Source of the DNA: Streptomyces sp. NRRL F-4489
Lineage (GTDB): Bacteria; Actinomycetota; Actinomycetes; Streptomycetales; Streptomycetaceae
Direction of reading: 5' to 3'
Assembly: GCF_001509485.1 (NCBI RefSeq)
Contig: NZ_LLZI01000057.1
Coordinates: forward strand, 1 to 64,000
DNA length: 64,000 bases
The notes under the pieces are model-generated. The model saw only the letters and a list, made by a program, of their open reading frames with translations. It did not search any database and was not told the origin of the DNA. The stretch's first letter is position 1. Each line of letters opens with the position of its first letter. Of the stretch, positions 34,320-43,899 are shown piece after piece. Both the position numbers and the translations under genes were made by a program.

Positions 34320-35765
34320 TCACACCTGCTCCGGCGCCTCCGCCTCGCGGGGCCGCCGCCGCTGGAGCACCAGCCCGGCGGCCAGCACCACCACGGCCGC
34401 CACCACCGACAGCACCATCTGCTCCCGGCCGTCCTTGTCGTAGAACATGTAGCCCACCACGAAGACGATCAGCGCGATGGTGGCGTACGTCAGCCACGGG
34501 TACAGCCACATCCGCACCGTCAGCCGCTCCGGCGTCTCCCGCTCCAGGACCCGCCGCATCCGCAGCTGCGAGACGCAGATCACCAGCCAGACGAAGAGCG
34601 CCACCGCGCCCGAGGAGTTCAGCAGGAACTGGAAGATGGTGTCCTTCGAGGTGTAGCTGAAGATCGTCGCGATGAAGCCGAAGGCCACCGACGCCCAGAT
34701 CGCCACCGCCGGGACGCCGCCCTTGTTGACCGTCGCGAACGACTTCGGCGCGTCGCCGCGCGCACCGAGCGAGAACGCCATCCGGGACGCGGTGTACAGG
34801 CCGGAGTTCAGGCAGGACAGCACGGCGGTCAGCACCACCACGTCCATCACCACGTCCACGTACGGGATGTGCAGCGACTTCAGCACCGCCACGTACGGGC
34901 TCTTGGCCACCTCCGGGTCGTCCCACGGCAGCAGCGTCACGATCACCGCGATCGAGCCGATGTAGAACAGCGCGATCCGCCAGATGACGCTGTTGACGGC
35001 CTTGCGGACGGCCACGACCGGGTTCGGCGACTCGCTCGCCGCCAGCGTGACGATCTCGCTGCCCATGAACGAGAAGACCACCAGCAGCATGCCGGAGAGG
35101 ATCGCCCCCGGGCCCTTCGGCAGGAACCCGCCGTGCCCGAGGAGATTGGCGGTTCCCACCGCGTGGTGCCCCGGCGGCAGCCCGAAGATCGCCAGCGCGC
35201 CCACCACGATGAAGATCACGATCGCCACGACCTTGATCCCGGCGAACCAGAACTCGAACTCGCCGAACGAGCCCACCGAGACCAGGTTGGTGCCGGTCAG
35301 CACGATCATCACCAGCAGCGCCCAGGCCCACTGCGGCACCGCCGGTATCCAGCCGGTCAGGATCGCCGCCGCCGCGGTCGCCTCGACCGCCAGCACCACC
35401 GACCAGAAGAACCAGTACAGCCAGCCGATGGTGAAGCCCGCCCACCGGCCCAGCGCCCGGTCCGCGTACGCGGAGAACGACCCGGAGGTCGGCGAGGCCG
35501 CGGCCATCTCGCCCAGCATCCGCATCACCAGCACGACCAGCAGCCCGGTCAGCGCGTAGGAGAGCAGGATGCCCGGCCCGGCGGCCTTGATGCCGGCGCC
35601 GGATCCGACGAACAGGCCGGCGCCGATCACCCCGCCGATGGCGATCATGGAGAGATGGCGGTTCTTCAGTCCGGCCTGGAGCCCGTCGGGCGACCGGTCC
35701 GCGGAGCCGTTGCCGGGTTGGCCGGCAGTGGGGACCGCGGGGGAGGCAGGCGGGTGCGCGCCCAT
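34320..35765 (-). CDS. APC-family amino-acid permease 3
   Basis: This 481-residue, 12-helix AAT-type permease carries GLKNRHLSMIAIGGVIGAGL, GEMAAASPTSGSFSAYADRA, SFGEFEFWFAGIKV and YPWLTYATIAL. It is the most divergent of the three local permeases in the loop after helix 8 (PYVDVVMDVVVLTAVLSCLN). The start at ATG 35765 has AAGGACGG 6 bases upstream. Its C-terminus ends in an Arg/Glu-rich tail. It shares the convergent terminator with bioY and has its own promoter upstream of 35766. Confidence 0.9.
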   Translation of the reverse strand: MGAHPPASPAVPTAGQPGNGSADRSPDGLQAGLKNRHLSMIAIGGVIGAGLFVGSGAGIKAAGPGILLSYALTGLLVVLVMRMLGEMAAASPTSGSFSAYADRALGRWAGFTIGWLYWFFWSVVLAVEATAAAAILTGWIPAVPQWAWALLVMIVLTGTNLVSVGSFGEFEFWFAGIKVVAIVIFIVVGALAIFGLPPGHHAVGTANLLGHGGFLPKGPGAILSGMLLVVFSFMGSEIVTLAASESPNPVVAVRKAVNSVIWRIALFYIGSIAVIVTLLPWDDPEVAKSPYVAVLKSLHIPYVDVVMDVVVLTAVLSCLNSGLYTASRMAFSLGARGDAPKSFATVNKGGVPAVAIWASVAFGFIATIFSYTSKDTIFQFLLNSSGAVALFVWLVICVSQLRMRRVLERETPERLTVRMWLYPWLTYATIALIVFVVGYMFYDKDGREQMVLSVVAAVVVLAAGLVLQRRRPREAEAPEQV

Positions 35766-35953
35766 GTGCACCGTCCTTCGTGGTTCTCGGTGTCGAACCC
35801 AGGCATTAGAACCTTGTAAACGACCGTTTGGAAGACCCGAATCCGTATCGTTGCCGTTACCGGCGGGTTGTCCGAAGCCGCAGGCCGCGGCGGCCGGGCG
35901 GGTCACCGCCCCGGTGGGCCCTACCCGCTGCGCGGCATGCCACACTCATGCCC

Positions 35954-36442
<489 letters not shown>

Positions 36443-36462
36443 CGCCTGGCGGCCGGTTCGTG

Positions 36463-36492
36463 CCCGTTCGTTCCGCTTTCAGCGGGAACGGG
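36463..36492 (+). terminator. hairpin between rpiB and nei2
   Basis: TTCCGCT-TTC-AGCGGGAA with flanking CCCGTT/CGGG forms a stem-loop just after the rpiB stop and 60 bp before the next start. Confidence 0.5.
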
Positions 36493-36552
36493 TGGGCGCG
36501 ACCGGCCCCACGGGCCGCGCCACAGAACGCAACCTCCGGAGGACCGCACCCG

Positions 36553-37374
36553 ATGCCCGAAGGGCACACCATCCACCGCCTCGCGCTGGACCACCGGGAA
36601 CGGTTCGAGGGCCGCACGATCCGGGCGACCAGCCCGCAGGGCAAGTTCGCCGCCGGCGCCGCCCTCATCGACGGCGCGGTCATGGACACCGCCGAGGCAC
36701 ACGGCAAGCACCTCTTCCTCGGCTTCGGCCCGGACCGCTGGGTCCACATCCACCTCGGCCTCTTCGGCAAGCTCGGCTTCGGCACCGCGCCGCCCCCGCC
36801 GCCCACCGACACCGTCCGGCTGCGGCTGACCGGCCACGGCCACCACGCCGACCTGCGCGGCCCCACCACCTGCGCGCTGATCACCGACGCCGAGAAGCGG
36901 GCGATACACGACCGGCTCGGCCCCGATCCGCTGCGCCCCGGCGAGGACGGCGACCGCGCCTGGCGGCGGATCTCCCGCAGCCGCACCACCGTCGCCGCGC
37001 TGCTGCTCGACCAGAAGGTGATCGCCGGCGTCGGCAACGTCTACCGCGCCGAGGTCCTCTTCCGGCACGGTATCGACCCCTACCTCCCCGGCCGCGACCT
37101 GCGCCGCGACCAGTGGGACGCGATCTGGGCCGACCTGGCCGCCCTGATGCGGGAGGGCGTGCGGAACAACCGGATCGACACCGTCCGCCCCGAGCACACC
37201 CCCGAGGCCATGGGCCGCCCGCCCCGGGTCGACGACCACGGCGGCGAGGTCTACGTCTACCGGCGCACCGGCGCGCCCTGCCTCCTCTGCGGCGACGCGG
37301 TGCGCACCGCCGGGCTCGCGGCCCGCAACCTCTTCTGGTGCCCCACCTGCCAGCCCGCCGCCGCCCGGCCGTGA
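36553..37374 (+). CDS. nei2: Fpg/Nei-family DNA glycosylase-AP lyase (Nei2 type)
   Basis: This 273-residue enzyme removes oxidised bases and cleaves the abasic strand. The catalytic Pro-Glu begins the protein (MPEGHTIHRLA), which fixes the start at 36553; GGAGG lies 8 bases upstream. The helix-two-turn-helix KVIAGVGNVYRAEVLF and the C-terminal zinc finger (CLLCG, then FWCPTC) are intact, followed by a short Pro/Ala tail. It is closest to actinobacterial Nei2. It may be co-transcribed with rpiB, though a weak hairpin intervenes, and it converges on the acetyltransferase gene. Confidence 0.94.
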   Translation: MPEGHTIHRLALDHRERFEGRTIRATSPQGKFAAGAALIDGAVMDTAEAHGKHLFLGFGPDRWVHIHLGLFGKLGFGTAPPPPPTDTVRLRLTGHGHHADLRGPTTCALITDAEKRAIHDRLGPDPLRPGEDGDRAWRRISRSRTTVAALLLDQKVIAGVGNVYRAEVLFRHGIDPYLPGRDLRRDQWDAIWADLAALMREGVRNNRIDTVRPEHTPEAMGRPPRVDDHGGEVYVYRRTGAPCLLCGDAVRTAGLAARNLFWCPTCQPAAARP

Positions 37375-37409
37375 GCGCCGCCCGCCCGTAAGCGCCGCCC
37401 GGCCCCGCG

Positions 37410-38639
37410 TCAGAACCCGTGCGGCAGCCAGGGCGCCACCTCCGACCCGAACGCGAGCGACGCCGCCGCCAGCGCCCCCGGCCGCAGCTCCCGCACCCGC
37501 CCGGCCCCGGCCAGTGCCGTCAGCGTGCAGCCGCCCAGATACGCCGACCCCAACTCCCGTACCGACAGCGCCAGTTCGGCCGCATCGGTGGTCCGCTCGC
37601 AGCGGGCGCCCCGGGCGTCGCCGGACAGCCGCCACCGCCCGGCGTTCCAGGGGCAGAACGCGTCGGCGACCTCCAGCACCACGTCCACCGGCGTCCGGTA
37701 CGTCCGCGCCGCCAGCGCCGCCCCCACCTCCACCGGCCGCACGAACAGCCCCTCGCGCAGCCCGAGTCCGCAGCGCCGCTGGTCCGCCACCAGATGCGGC
37801 AGCGGGTCGTCCACCGGCCGGCCGCGCGCCACCACGGACGAGGTCAGGTCGATCCCGAACAGATAGCGCCACAGCGCCGCGTGGACCACCGGGTCCAGCG
37901 CGTCGAGCTGGCGCAGCTGCACCGTCCCGCACGGCCCGGCGTCGTCCCAGCCCGGCTTGACGGCATACCGGGCATACCCCCGCACCTCGCCGTCCACCTC
38001 GGCCAGCACGCACTGCAGCGGCCCGGCGCCGTCCCGCTCGCCCTCCGGGTCGAGCACCCCCTGGCGGTCCCGGCCGGGCCGCCGCGCCAGCATGCCCGGC
38101 CGGCCCGGCACCAGCGCGGCGTAGACCCGCTCGCACTCCGGGAGCGCGGCCACCGGATCCGCCAGCCGCAACCGCACCCCGTCCGCGCCGGGCGGCTCCG
38201 GGGCGGCCAGCCGCACCGTGTCCACCGCCATCCGCAGCTCCCAGGTGGCCGGGCCGTACCCGAACCGCCCGTAGATCGCCGGCTCGCTCGCGGTCAGCAG
38301 CGCCAGCGGCTCCCCGCGCTCCCGTACGCCGTCCAGCTGGCGCCGCATCAGCTGCGTGAGCACCCCGCGCCGCCGGTGCGTGGGCAGGACGCCGACCAGC
38401 GTGACCCCGGCGGCCGGCACCTCCGCGCCGCCCGGCACCGTTAGTCCGAACGAGAACGACCCGGCCGTCCCGACGATGCCGCCGCCGTCCCACGCCGCGA
38501 GCGCCCGCTCCGGCTCGACCACCGACCGCCACCACGCGGCCCGCTCGGCCGACTCCCTGAGCCCGCCGAACGCCACGTCCACGGTCTCGAACCAGGCCGC
38601 CAGATCGGCCTCCCGCACCAGCCGCACCTCTGCTGTCAT
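37410..38639 (-). CDS. Eis-like GNAT N-acetyltransferase
   Basis: This 409-residue protein has the three-part Eis architecture: GNAT domain (acetyl-CoA loop VGVLPTHRRRGVLTQLMRRQ), second GNAT-like domain and a C-terminal SCP2-like domain. EPAIYGRFGYGPA includes the conserved Tyr of the Eis active site. The chain ends ...PWLPHGF, keeping the C-terminal Phe carboxylate that acts as base in M. tuberculosis Eis. Such enzymes acetylate amines, including some aminoglycosides. There is no evidence here for a specific substrate. It is monocistronic. Confidence 0.92.
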   Translation of the reverse strand: MTAEVRLVREADLAAWFETVDVAFGGLRESAERAAWWRSVVEPERALAAWDGGGIVGTAGSFSFGLTVPGGAEVPAAGVTLVGVLPTHRRRGVLTQLMRRQLDGVRERGEPLALLTASEPAIYGRFGYGPATWELRMAVDTVRLAAPEPPGADGVRLRLADPVAALPECERVYAALVPGRPGMLARRPGRDRQGVLDPEGERDGAGPLQCVLAEVDGEVRGYARYAVKPGWDDAGPCGTVQLRQLDALDPVVHAALWRYLFGIDLTSSVVARGRPVDDPLPHLVADQRRCGLGLREGLFVRPVEVGAALAARTYRTPVDVVLEVADAFCPWNAGRWRLSGDARGARCERTTDAAELALSVRELGSAYLGGCTLTALAGAGRVRELRPGALAAASLAFGSEVAPWLPHGF

Positions 38640-38750
38640 ACGCCATCCCTAGCAGCATCCGCTCCGGCCACGCGACCGCATTTCGAACGCGAATTCCTGG
38701 AAATCCACCGGGTGACGTGCAATGAATCGACGCGCCGCCGAACGGGTGGA

Positions 38751-38765
38751 TAAGGTCCCAGAGCA
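38751..38765 (+). promoter_or_regulatory. possible promoter -10 for the PP2C phosphatase
   Basis: TAAGGT (38751-38756) lies nine bases before ATG 38766 with no ribosome site between them, fitting a leaderless or very short leader. Confidence 0.35.
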
Positions 38766-39911
38766 ATGACACGCGGCGCGGGAGCGGAATCCTTCAGGGC
38801 CCGGACGCACAAGCGTCTGCACCGGGTCCGCGTCGCCATGCGCAAGGCCGGCGTCGACTACTTCCGCGGCGACGGCTCCGACTGGCTCGCACTGGCCGTG
38901 CTGCTCGCCGCCGTCCCCGCCATCGCCGGCGGCACCCTCTGGCACCCCCAGTGGATCGCGCCGGCCGCGCTGGCCCTCCCGATCTTCGCCGGCGGCCTGC
39001 TGCTGCGCCCGGCCAACCTCCTCGTCCTGTACGCCGCCTCGGCCGCCGCCCTGATCGTCGAGGCCGCGCTGTTCGGCCCGTACGACGAGGGTCCGGACCG
39101 GATCACCCCGGGCACGGTCCTGGTGGTCGCCGCGGTCGGCCTGTCCGGGCTGCTGGTCGCGCAGTTCCGCAGCCGGGTCGGGGTGCCCTGGCGACGCGGC
39201 GGCACGATGCTCTTCGACCTGCGCGAACGCATCCGGGTGCAGAGCAAGCTGCCCGAACTCCCGGCCGGCTGGCACCGCGAGATGGCGCTCCGCCCGGCCG
39301 GCGGCCAGTCCTTCTCCGGCGACTTCGTGGTGGCCTCCCGCACCCAGGGCGGCAACATCCTGGAGGTCGTCCTCACCGACGTCTCCGGCAAGGGCATGGA
39401 CGCCGCCTCCCGCGCCCTGCTGCTCTCCGGCGCCTTCGGCGGCCTGCTCGGCTCGCTGCCGCCGCACGGCTTCCTGCCCGCCGCCAACGGCTATCTGCTG
39501 CGCCAGGACTGGCAGGAGGGCTTCGCCACCTCCGTCCACCTCGTCCTGGACCTGGAGTCCGGCGACTACGAGCTGTTCTCCGCCGGCCATCTGCCCGCCC
39601 TCCAGCTCAGCGCCGGCACCGGCCGCTGGGAGGAGAAGGCGGGGGAGGGGCCGCTGCTCGGGGTCTACGACGGCGCGCAGTTCGACCCGGTCAAGGGCAC
39701 GCTGCGCCCCGGCGACGTGCTGATGCTGTTCACCGACGGCCTGGTGGAGGCCGCCGACCGGGACATCGCCGAGGGCATCGACCGGCTGACCGGCGAGGCC
39801 GAGCGCTATGTCCACACCGGCTTCACCGGCGCCGCCTGGCATCTGATCGAGGCCGTCGCCAAGGACGTCAACGACGACCGCGCGCTGCTGCTGATCTCCC
39901 GCGACGGCTGA
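38766..39911 (+). CDS. membrane-anchored PP2C (SpoIIE-type) serine/threonine phosphatase
   Basis: This 381-residue protein has a basic N-terminus, two to three membrane helices (residues about 40-130; WLALAVLLAAVPAIAGG, IAPAALALPIFAGGLLL, TPGTVLVVAAVGLSGLLVA) and a cytoplasmic SpoIIE/RsbU domain. Metal-binding motifs are visible: GGQSFSGDFVV, VVLTDVSGKGMDAA, FSAGHLPALQL, DVLMLFTDGLVEA. Phosphatases of this type usually dephosphorylate anti-sigma-factor antagonists in Streptomyces partner-switching circuits; the partner is not encoded next to it. Confidence 0.92.
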   Translation: MTRGAGAESFRARTHKRLHRVRVAMRKAGVDYFRGDGSDWLALAVLLAAVPAIAGGTLWHPQWIAPAALALPIFAGGLLLRPANLLVLYAASAAALIVEAALFGPYDEGPDRITPGTVLVVAAVGLSGLLVAQFRSRVGVPWRRGGTMLFDLRERIRVQSKLPELPAGWHREMALRPAGGQSFSGDFVVASRTQGGNILEVVLTDVSGKGMDAASRALLLSGAFGGLLGSLPPHGFLPAANGYLLRQDWQEGFATSVHLVLDLESGDYELFSAGHLPALQLSAGTGRWEEKAGEGPLLGVYDGAQFDPVKGTLRPGDVLMLFTDGLVEAADRDIAEGIDRLTGEAERYVHTGFTGAAWHLIEAVAKDVNDDRALLLISRDG

Positions 39912-40277
39912 CGGCGCACGGGCCGACCGCCGCGGGGGCCGCCGCCCGGCCGCCCGGCACGCGGATCGGACATTCCCCGCCGGCGCCCCGGCCAAGACCC
40001 CGTCAAGAAACGGTCAACGATTACTTTGCCGAAGCACTGGCCGGTGACCGTTGTAGGGCGGTGCGTGAGGTTTTGCGGACCGGCCCACCCCGCTCCCCGG
40101 GCCCGCCGGACCGTCCGGAAGGGGTCTGTTGCGAACGTCTGCAAACGAGCAAAGCGTTGGCCGATGATTCGTCACCCGCCTGCGGTGGGCAGGGAGTTGA
40201 TGGCACGATGGGTGCCGGGGGTGTGCGCGGCATGCCCCAGGGCCGGTGAGGCGTTCCGACCGAGGGTGTGATCAGTT
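39912..40277. other. intergenic region upstream of the small membrane protein
   Basis: I see no supported gene in these 366 bases. The stretch is locally less GC-rich (around 39995-40180) and contains TTGATG-like and TTGCGAA-like sequences that could be promoter elements. No clear hairpin or operator was found. Confidence 0.5.
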
Positions 40278-40472
40278 GTGGCTCTGTCGCTGTCCGTTGT
40301 GCTGATGTTGGGCATCATCCTGATCGTCCTGATCAGACAGAAGGCGATCAAGGCCGGCCCGGCGCTGGTCGCCATACTCTTCGGCTTCTTCCTCGCCTCC
40401 ACGGGCATGGCGCCGGCGATCAACCGCTTCCTGAACTCCATCGCCCAGACCATCAACCACATCACCTTCTAG
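40278..40472 (+). CDS. small two-helix membrane protein
   Basis: This 64-residue protein starts at GTG 40278. Two hydrophobic segments (LSLSVVLMLGIILIVLI and PALVAILFGFFLASTGMAPA) are joined by a basic turn (RQKAIKAG). It ends with NRFLNSIAQTINHITF. The positive turn suggests both ends face outward. Its compact, well-formed sequence supports a real gene of the conserved-hypothetical class upstream of tig in Streptomyces. No function is recognised. Confidence 0.75.
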   Translation: MALSLSVVLMLGIILIVLIRQKAIKAGPALVAILFGFFLASTGMAPAINRFLNSIAQTINHITF

Positions 40473-40493
40473 GTCCGGGTCCGCGGGCCGGAC

Positions 40494-40874
40494 TCAGGGG
40501 GTCCGTCCACCCCCGGTCCGCGCCAGCGCGTCGCGGACGGCCTCCTCGCTGCGCCCCACCAGCGCCGAGCCGTCGTCCGCGGTGATGATCGGCCGCTGGA
40601 TCAGCCGCGGATGGGCGGCCAGCGCCTCGATCCACCGCTCCCGCTCGGCGTCGCCGCGCCCCCACGCCCCCATGCCCAGCGCCTTCGCCTCGGGCTCCTG
40701 GGTCCGGGTGATGTCCCACGGCTCCAGGCCCAGCCGCCCCAGCACCGCGCGCAGTTCGGCGGCGGTCGGCGGCTCCTCCAGATACTTCCGCACGGTGTAC
40801 CGCGCGCCCTCGGCGTCCAGGATGCCCACCGCGGCCCGGCACTTGGAGCACGCGGGATTGATCCAGATCTCCAT
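40494..40874 (-). CDS. ArsC/Spx-family thioredoxin-fold protein
   Basis: This 126-residue protein matches glutaredoxin-type arsenate reductase (ArsC/YffB/Spx). The N-terminal WINPACSKCRAAVGIL holds the active Cys pattern; typical ArsC has CGTSRN, so CSKCR is the divergent form common in actinobacteria. RYLEEPP-like YRKYLEEPPTAAEL and RPIITADDGSALVGR complete the fold. There is no ars operon around it, so a general redox role is as likely as arsenate reduction. The stop lies 21 bp from the convergent small membrane protein gene. Confidence 0.85.
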   Translation of the reverse strand: MEIWINPACSKCRAAVGILDAEGARYTVRKYLEEPPTAAELRAVLGRLGLEPWDITRTQEPEAKALGMGAWGRGDAERERWIEALAAHPRLIQRPIITADDGSALVGRSEEAVRDALARTGGGRTP

Positions 40875-40947
40875 GCCGCCACCCTAGAGACTCCGGTACG
40901 CCGAAGAGAAGCGGTCGTACGCACCCCACGGCAAGCGCCGGAAAACG

Positions 40948-40982
40948 GGGAAAGCCCCGGACCGATGGCCCGGGGCTTTCCC
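40948..40982 (-). terminator. terminator after tRNA-Gly
   Basis: GGGAAAGCCCCGG (40948-40960) pairs with CCGGGGCTTTCCC (40970-40982). On the minus strand it is followed by CGTTTTCC. It lies 6 bases past the tRNA. Confidence 0.85.
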
Positions 40983-40988
40983 GCGACG

Positions 40989-41059
40989 AGCGGGCGACGG
41001 GAATCGAACCCGCGTAGCCAGTTTGGAAGACTGGGGCTCTACCATTGAGCTACGCCCGC
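40989..41059 (-). tRNA. tRNA-Gly (anticodon TCC)
   Basis: Read on the minus strand, the acceptor GCGGGCG pairs with CGCCCGC. The D arm is GCTC/GAGC, the anticodon stem CCAGT/ACTGG holds loop CTTCCAA (anticodon TCC), and the T arm GCGGG-TTCGATT-CCCGT is complete. Discriminator base is T. CCA is not encoded. Confidence 0.97.
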
Positions 41060-41240
41060 GTGCGCCGCGGTCGGCGGGACCCCGGCACGCAGAGCATCGT
41101 AGCGGGTGAAGCCCCTCCGCCGCACACCGCGTCGCGCCCCGGATCACTCACCGCCCCGCGCGCGGACCGCGCACCGCATCACGCTCCCGATAACGGGCAG
41201 CCGTACGGTCCGCGGGCATGTACCCTACGTGTCGCACCGA

Positions 41241-41317
41241 CGGGGTGTGGCGCAGCTTGGTAGCGCGTCCGCTTTGGGAGCGGAAGGTCGTCGGTTCGAA
41301 TCCGGCCACCCCGACCA
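41241..41317 (+). tRNA. tRNA-Pro (anticodon TGG)
   Basis: Acceptor CGGGGTG pairs with CACCCCG. The anticodon stem TCCGC/GCGGA carries loop TTTGGGA (anticodon TGG) and the T-loop is TTCGAAT. Discriminator A (41314) is followed by an encoded CCA (41315-41317), unlike the neighbouring tRNA-Gly. Confidence 0.97.
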
Positions 41318-41405
41318 GTCCAGGCATCCGTCCCGCCGCACGCCGTACGGCCGAAAGCGGGCAGCCACCGGCACAAACCGGTACAAGAGGCCCTTCAAGA
41401 TCGCG

Positions 41406-41436
41406 TTGTCGGTGCCCTCCTCCTTGCGGTTACTAT
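41406..41436 (+). promoter_or_regulatory. possible tig promoter
   Basis: TTGTCG (41406-41411) and TACTAT (41431-41436) are separated by 19 bp, in the tRNA-tig gap about 115 bp before the start codon. Confidence 0.4.
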
Positions 41437-41549
41437 GCAATCTGCGTGCCCGTATGCCTTCGCACCGGGCGCGATCGGCCGGACCGGGACATGCCGGAGC
41501 CGGCGGATCTCAAGGCAAAACCCCAAAGTCAGCCCAAGGAGACCGAACC

Positions 41550-42941
41550 GTGAAGAGCGCCGTGGAGACCCTGAACCCGACCCGGGTTCGGCTCACTGTC
41601 GAGGTGCCCTTCGAGGAGCTCAAGGACAGCCTCGACGCGGCGTACAAGAAGATCAACCAGCAGGTCACGGTGAAGGGCTTCCGCCGCGGCAAGATCCCGG
41701 CGCGCGTCATCGACCAGCGGTTCGGCCGCGGCGCCGTGCTGGAGGAGGCCGTCAACGACGCGCTCCCGAAGTTCTACACCGAGGCGGTCAACGAGGCCGA
41801 GCTGAACGTCCTCGGCCAGCCCGAGGTCGACATCACCGAGCTCAAGGACAACGAGCTGCTCGCCTTCACGGCCGAGGTCGACATCCGCCCGGCCCTGGAG
41901 ATCCCGGACTACTCCGGCATCGAGGTCGAGGTCGACGCCGTCGAGGTGTCCGACGAGGACGTCGAGAAGTCCGTGGAGCAGCTGCGCGAGCGCTTCGCCT
42001 CCACCACCCCGGTCGAGCGCGCCGCCCAGGACGGCGACGTGGTCACCGTGGACCTGGAGGCCAAGGTCGACGGCGAGGTGCTGGCCGACGGCGTCGCCCA
42101 GGGCGTCAGCTACACCATCGGCTCCGGTGAGCTCCTCGACGGCATCGACGAGGCCGTCAAGGGCCTGGAGGCCGGCGGCAGCGCCACCTTCACCTCCGAG
42201 CTCAAGGGCGGCTCCGCCCAGGGCAAGGAGGCCGAGGTCAAGGTCGACGTCACCGAGGTCAAGGTCCGCGAACTCCCCGAGCTGGACGACGAGTTCGCCC
42301 AGATGGCCAGCGAGTTCGACACCCTCGAGGAGCTCAAGGCCGACAGCCGCAAGCGCCTGGAGCGGATGAAGAAGTTCGACCAGGCCACCCAGGCGCAGGA
42401 GAAGGTCCTGGAGGCGCTGCTCGGCCTGATCGAGGTCCCGATCCCCGAGAAGCTGCTCGAGGACGAGATCCGCACCCGCAAGCACAACCTCGAGCACCAC
42501 CAGCTCGGCCAGATGGGCCTCGACCTCGCGAAGTACCTGGAGATCCAGGGCAAGACCGAGGAAGAGTTCGACGCCGAGACCAAGGAGCAGGCGGAGAAGG
42601 GCATCAAGACCCAGTTCGTCCTGGACGAGCTGGTCAACAAGGAGAAGCTGAACGTCAGCCAGGAGGAGCTCACCGAGCACCTCATGCGGCGCGCCCAGTC
42701 CTCCGGCATGTCCCCCGACCAGTTCGCCCAGGCCGTGGTCGAGGGCGGCCAGGTGCCGATGCTGGTGGGCGAGGTCGCCCGCGGCAAGGCCCTCGCGGTG
42801 GTCGTCGAGGCCGCGACCGTGAAGGACACCAACGGCCAGGTCGTGGACCTGGACGACGAGGAGGAGGCGGAGGCCGCCGAGGCCGCCGCCGGGACCGAGG
42901 GTGCCGAGGCCGGCGAGCAGGCGGAGAAGTCCGAGGGCTGA
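41550..42941 (+). CDS. tig: trigger factor
   Basis: This 463-residue ribosome-associated chaperone and peptidyl-prolyl isomerase binds nascent chains at the exit tunnel. The ribosome-docking signature [17 protein letters not shown] lies near residue 45. The FKBP-type domain occupies about 150-240 ([15 protein letters not shown]). The helical C-domain ends in a long acidic Glu/Ala tail (about 435-463), typical of actinobacteria. The GTG at 41550 has AAGGAG 6-7 bases upstream; the longer open frame to 41106 crosses tRNA-Pro and is not coding. It precedes the Clp protease genes but is separated from them by a terminator. Confidence 0.96.
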   Translation: MKSAVETLNPTRVRLTVEVPFEELKDSLDAAYKKINQQVTVKGFRRGKIPARVIDQRFGRGAVLEEAVNDALPKFYTEAVNEAELNVLGQPEVDITELKDNELLAFTAEVDIRPALEIPDYSGIEVEVDAVEVSDEDVEKSVEQLRERFASTTPVERAAQDGDVVTVDLEAKVDGEVLADGVAQGVSYTIGSGELLDGIDEAVKGLEAGGSATFTSELKGGSAQGKEAEVKVDVTEVKVRELPELDDEFAQMASEFDTLEELKADSRKRLERMKKFDQATQAQEKVLEALLGLIEVPIPEKLLEDEIRTRKHNLEHHQLGQMGLDLAKYLEIQGKTEEEFDAETKEQAEKGIKTQFVLDELVNKEKLNVSQEELTEHLMRRAQSSGMSPDQFAQAVVEGGQVPMLVGEVARGKALAVVVEAATVKDTNGQVVDLDDEEEAEAAEAAAGTEGAEAGEQAEKSEG

Positions 42942-42973
42942 TACGCCCCCGGCGGCTTCGCCGACCGGCTGAT

Positions 42974-43013
42974 CACGGGCCCGAACGCGCACGTCCGCGT
43001 GTTCGGGCCCGTG
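42974..43013 (+). terminator. terminator after tig
   Basis: CACGGGCCCGAAC and GTTCGGGCCCGTG form a long stem with an inner ACGCG/CGCGT extension, 33 bp past the tig stop. Confidence 0.8.
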
Positions 43014-43036
43014 TGTCGTCCCGGTCCGTGAGCCTG

Positions 43037-43050
43037 CGCTCACAGCGAAC
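43037..43050 (-). promoter_or_regulatory. ClgR-type box upstream of clpP1
   Basis: On the minus strand the site reads GTTCGC-TGTGA-GCG, an exact match to the reported Streptomyces ClgR motif GTTCGC-N5-GCG. It lies about 170 bp before clpP1. ClgR activates clpP1P2 and related stress-protease genes. Confidence 0.75.
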
Positions 43051-43219
43051 AGTTCTCGCTCCGGGATGGCGCCCGCCGACCAGCGCGTTAGGGTCCGTAG
43101 ATACGAGGGCAGGGGAGTCTCGGAAAGTACGCCGGGCGCATGGCGCGGCTCCGGTCCCCGGCCCCAGAAGACGACGCTGAAGACGGCCCCGAGCCGTCCG
43201 ACAACGAGCAGGTGGACAC

Positions 43220-43834
43220 GTGACGATCCCGATGCCTTCCGCCGCCGCTGAGCCTGCCTACGGTGGCCTCGGCGACCAGGTCTACAACCGGCTGCTCGGC
43301 GAGCGGATCATCTTCCTCGGCCAGCCGGTCGACGACGACATCGCCAACCGCATCACGGCGCAGCTGCTTCTCCTCGCCGCGGACCCCGACAAGGACATCT
43401 ACCTCTACATCAACTCCCCGGGCGGTTCCGTCACGGCGGGCATGGCGATCTACGACACCATGCAGTACATCAAGAACGACGTGGTGACCATCGCCATGGG
43501 CCTCGCCGCCTCGATGGGCCAGTTCCTGCTGAGCGCCGGCACCCCGGGCAAGCGCTTCGCGCTGCCGAACGCGGAGATCCTCATCCACCAGCCCTCGGCG
43601 GGCCTGGCCGGTTCGGCCTCGGACATCAAGATCCACGCCGAGCAGCTGCTGCGGACGAAGAAGCGCCTCGGCGAGCTCTCCGCCCTGCACACCGGCCAGA
43701 CGCTGGAGCAGTGGACCCGGGACGCCGACCGCGACCGCTGGTTCTCCGCCGAGGAGGCCAAGGAATACGGCCTCATCGACGACGTCATGCCCTCCGCCGC
43801 CGGCGTTCCGGGCGGGGGCGGCACCGGGGCCTGA
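43220..43834 (+). CDS. clpP1: ATP-dependent Clp protease proteolytic subunit 1
   Basis: This 204-residue serine peptidase forms the Clp barrel with ClpP2 and receives substrates from ClpX or ClpC. Catalytic Ser98 ([19 protein letters not shown]) and His123 ([11 protein letters not shown]) are visible, with Asp in [19 protein letters not shown]. The N-terminal [20 protein letters not shown] is typical. GTG 43220 follows AGGTGG. It is the first gene of the clpP1-clpP2 unit under a ClgR-type box. Confidence 0.97.
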   Translation: MTIPMPSAAAEPAYGGLGDQVYNRLLGERIIFLGQPVDDDIANRITAQLLLLAADPDKDIYLYINSPGGSVTAGMAIYDTMQYIKNDVVTIAMGLAASMGQFLLSAGTPGKRFALPNAEILIHQPSAGLAGSASDIKIHAEQLLRTKKRLGELSALHTGQTLEQWTRDADRDRWFSAEEAKEYGLIDDVMPSAAGVPGGGGTGA

Positions 43835-43899
43835 GCTCCCGGCCCACGCCCCGCAGTCGACCCCCAGCCCACTCCGCCACCAGGACGGTGAACTTCCAG

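Noticed and set aside
30206..35765. A resistance or export island formed by the three permeases
   Set aside because: All three carry amino-acid uptake permease signatures and lack exporter or resistance features.
40989..41317. Possible integration (att) site at the two tRNA genes
   Set aside because: No integrase, direct repeat of a tRNA 3' end or phage-like gene lies nearby; flanks are core genes.
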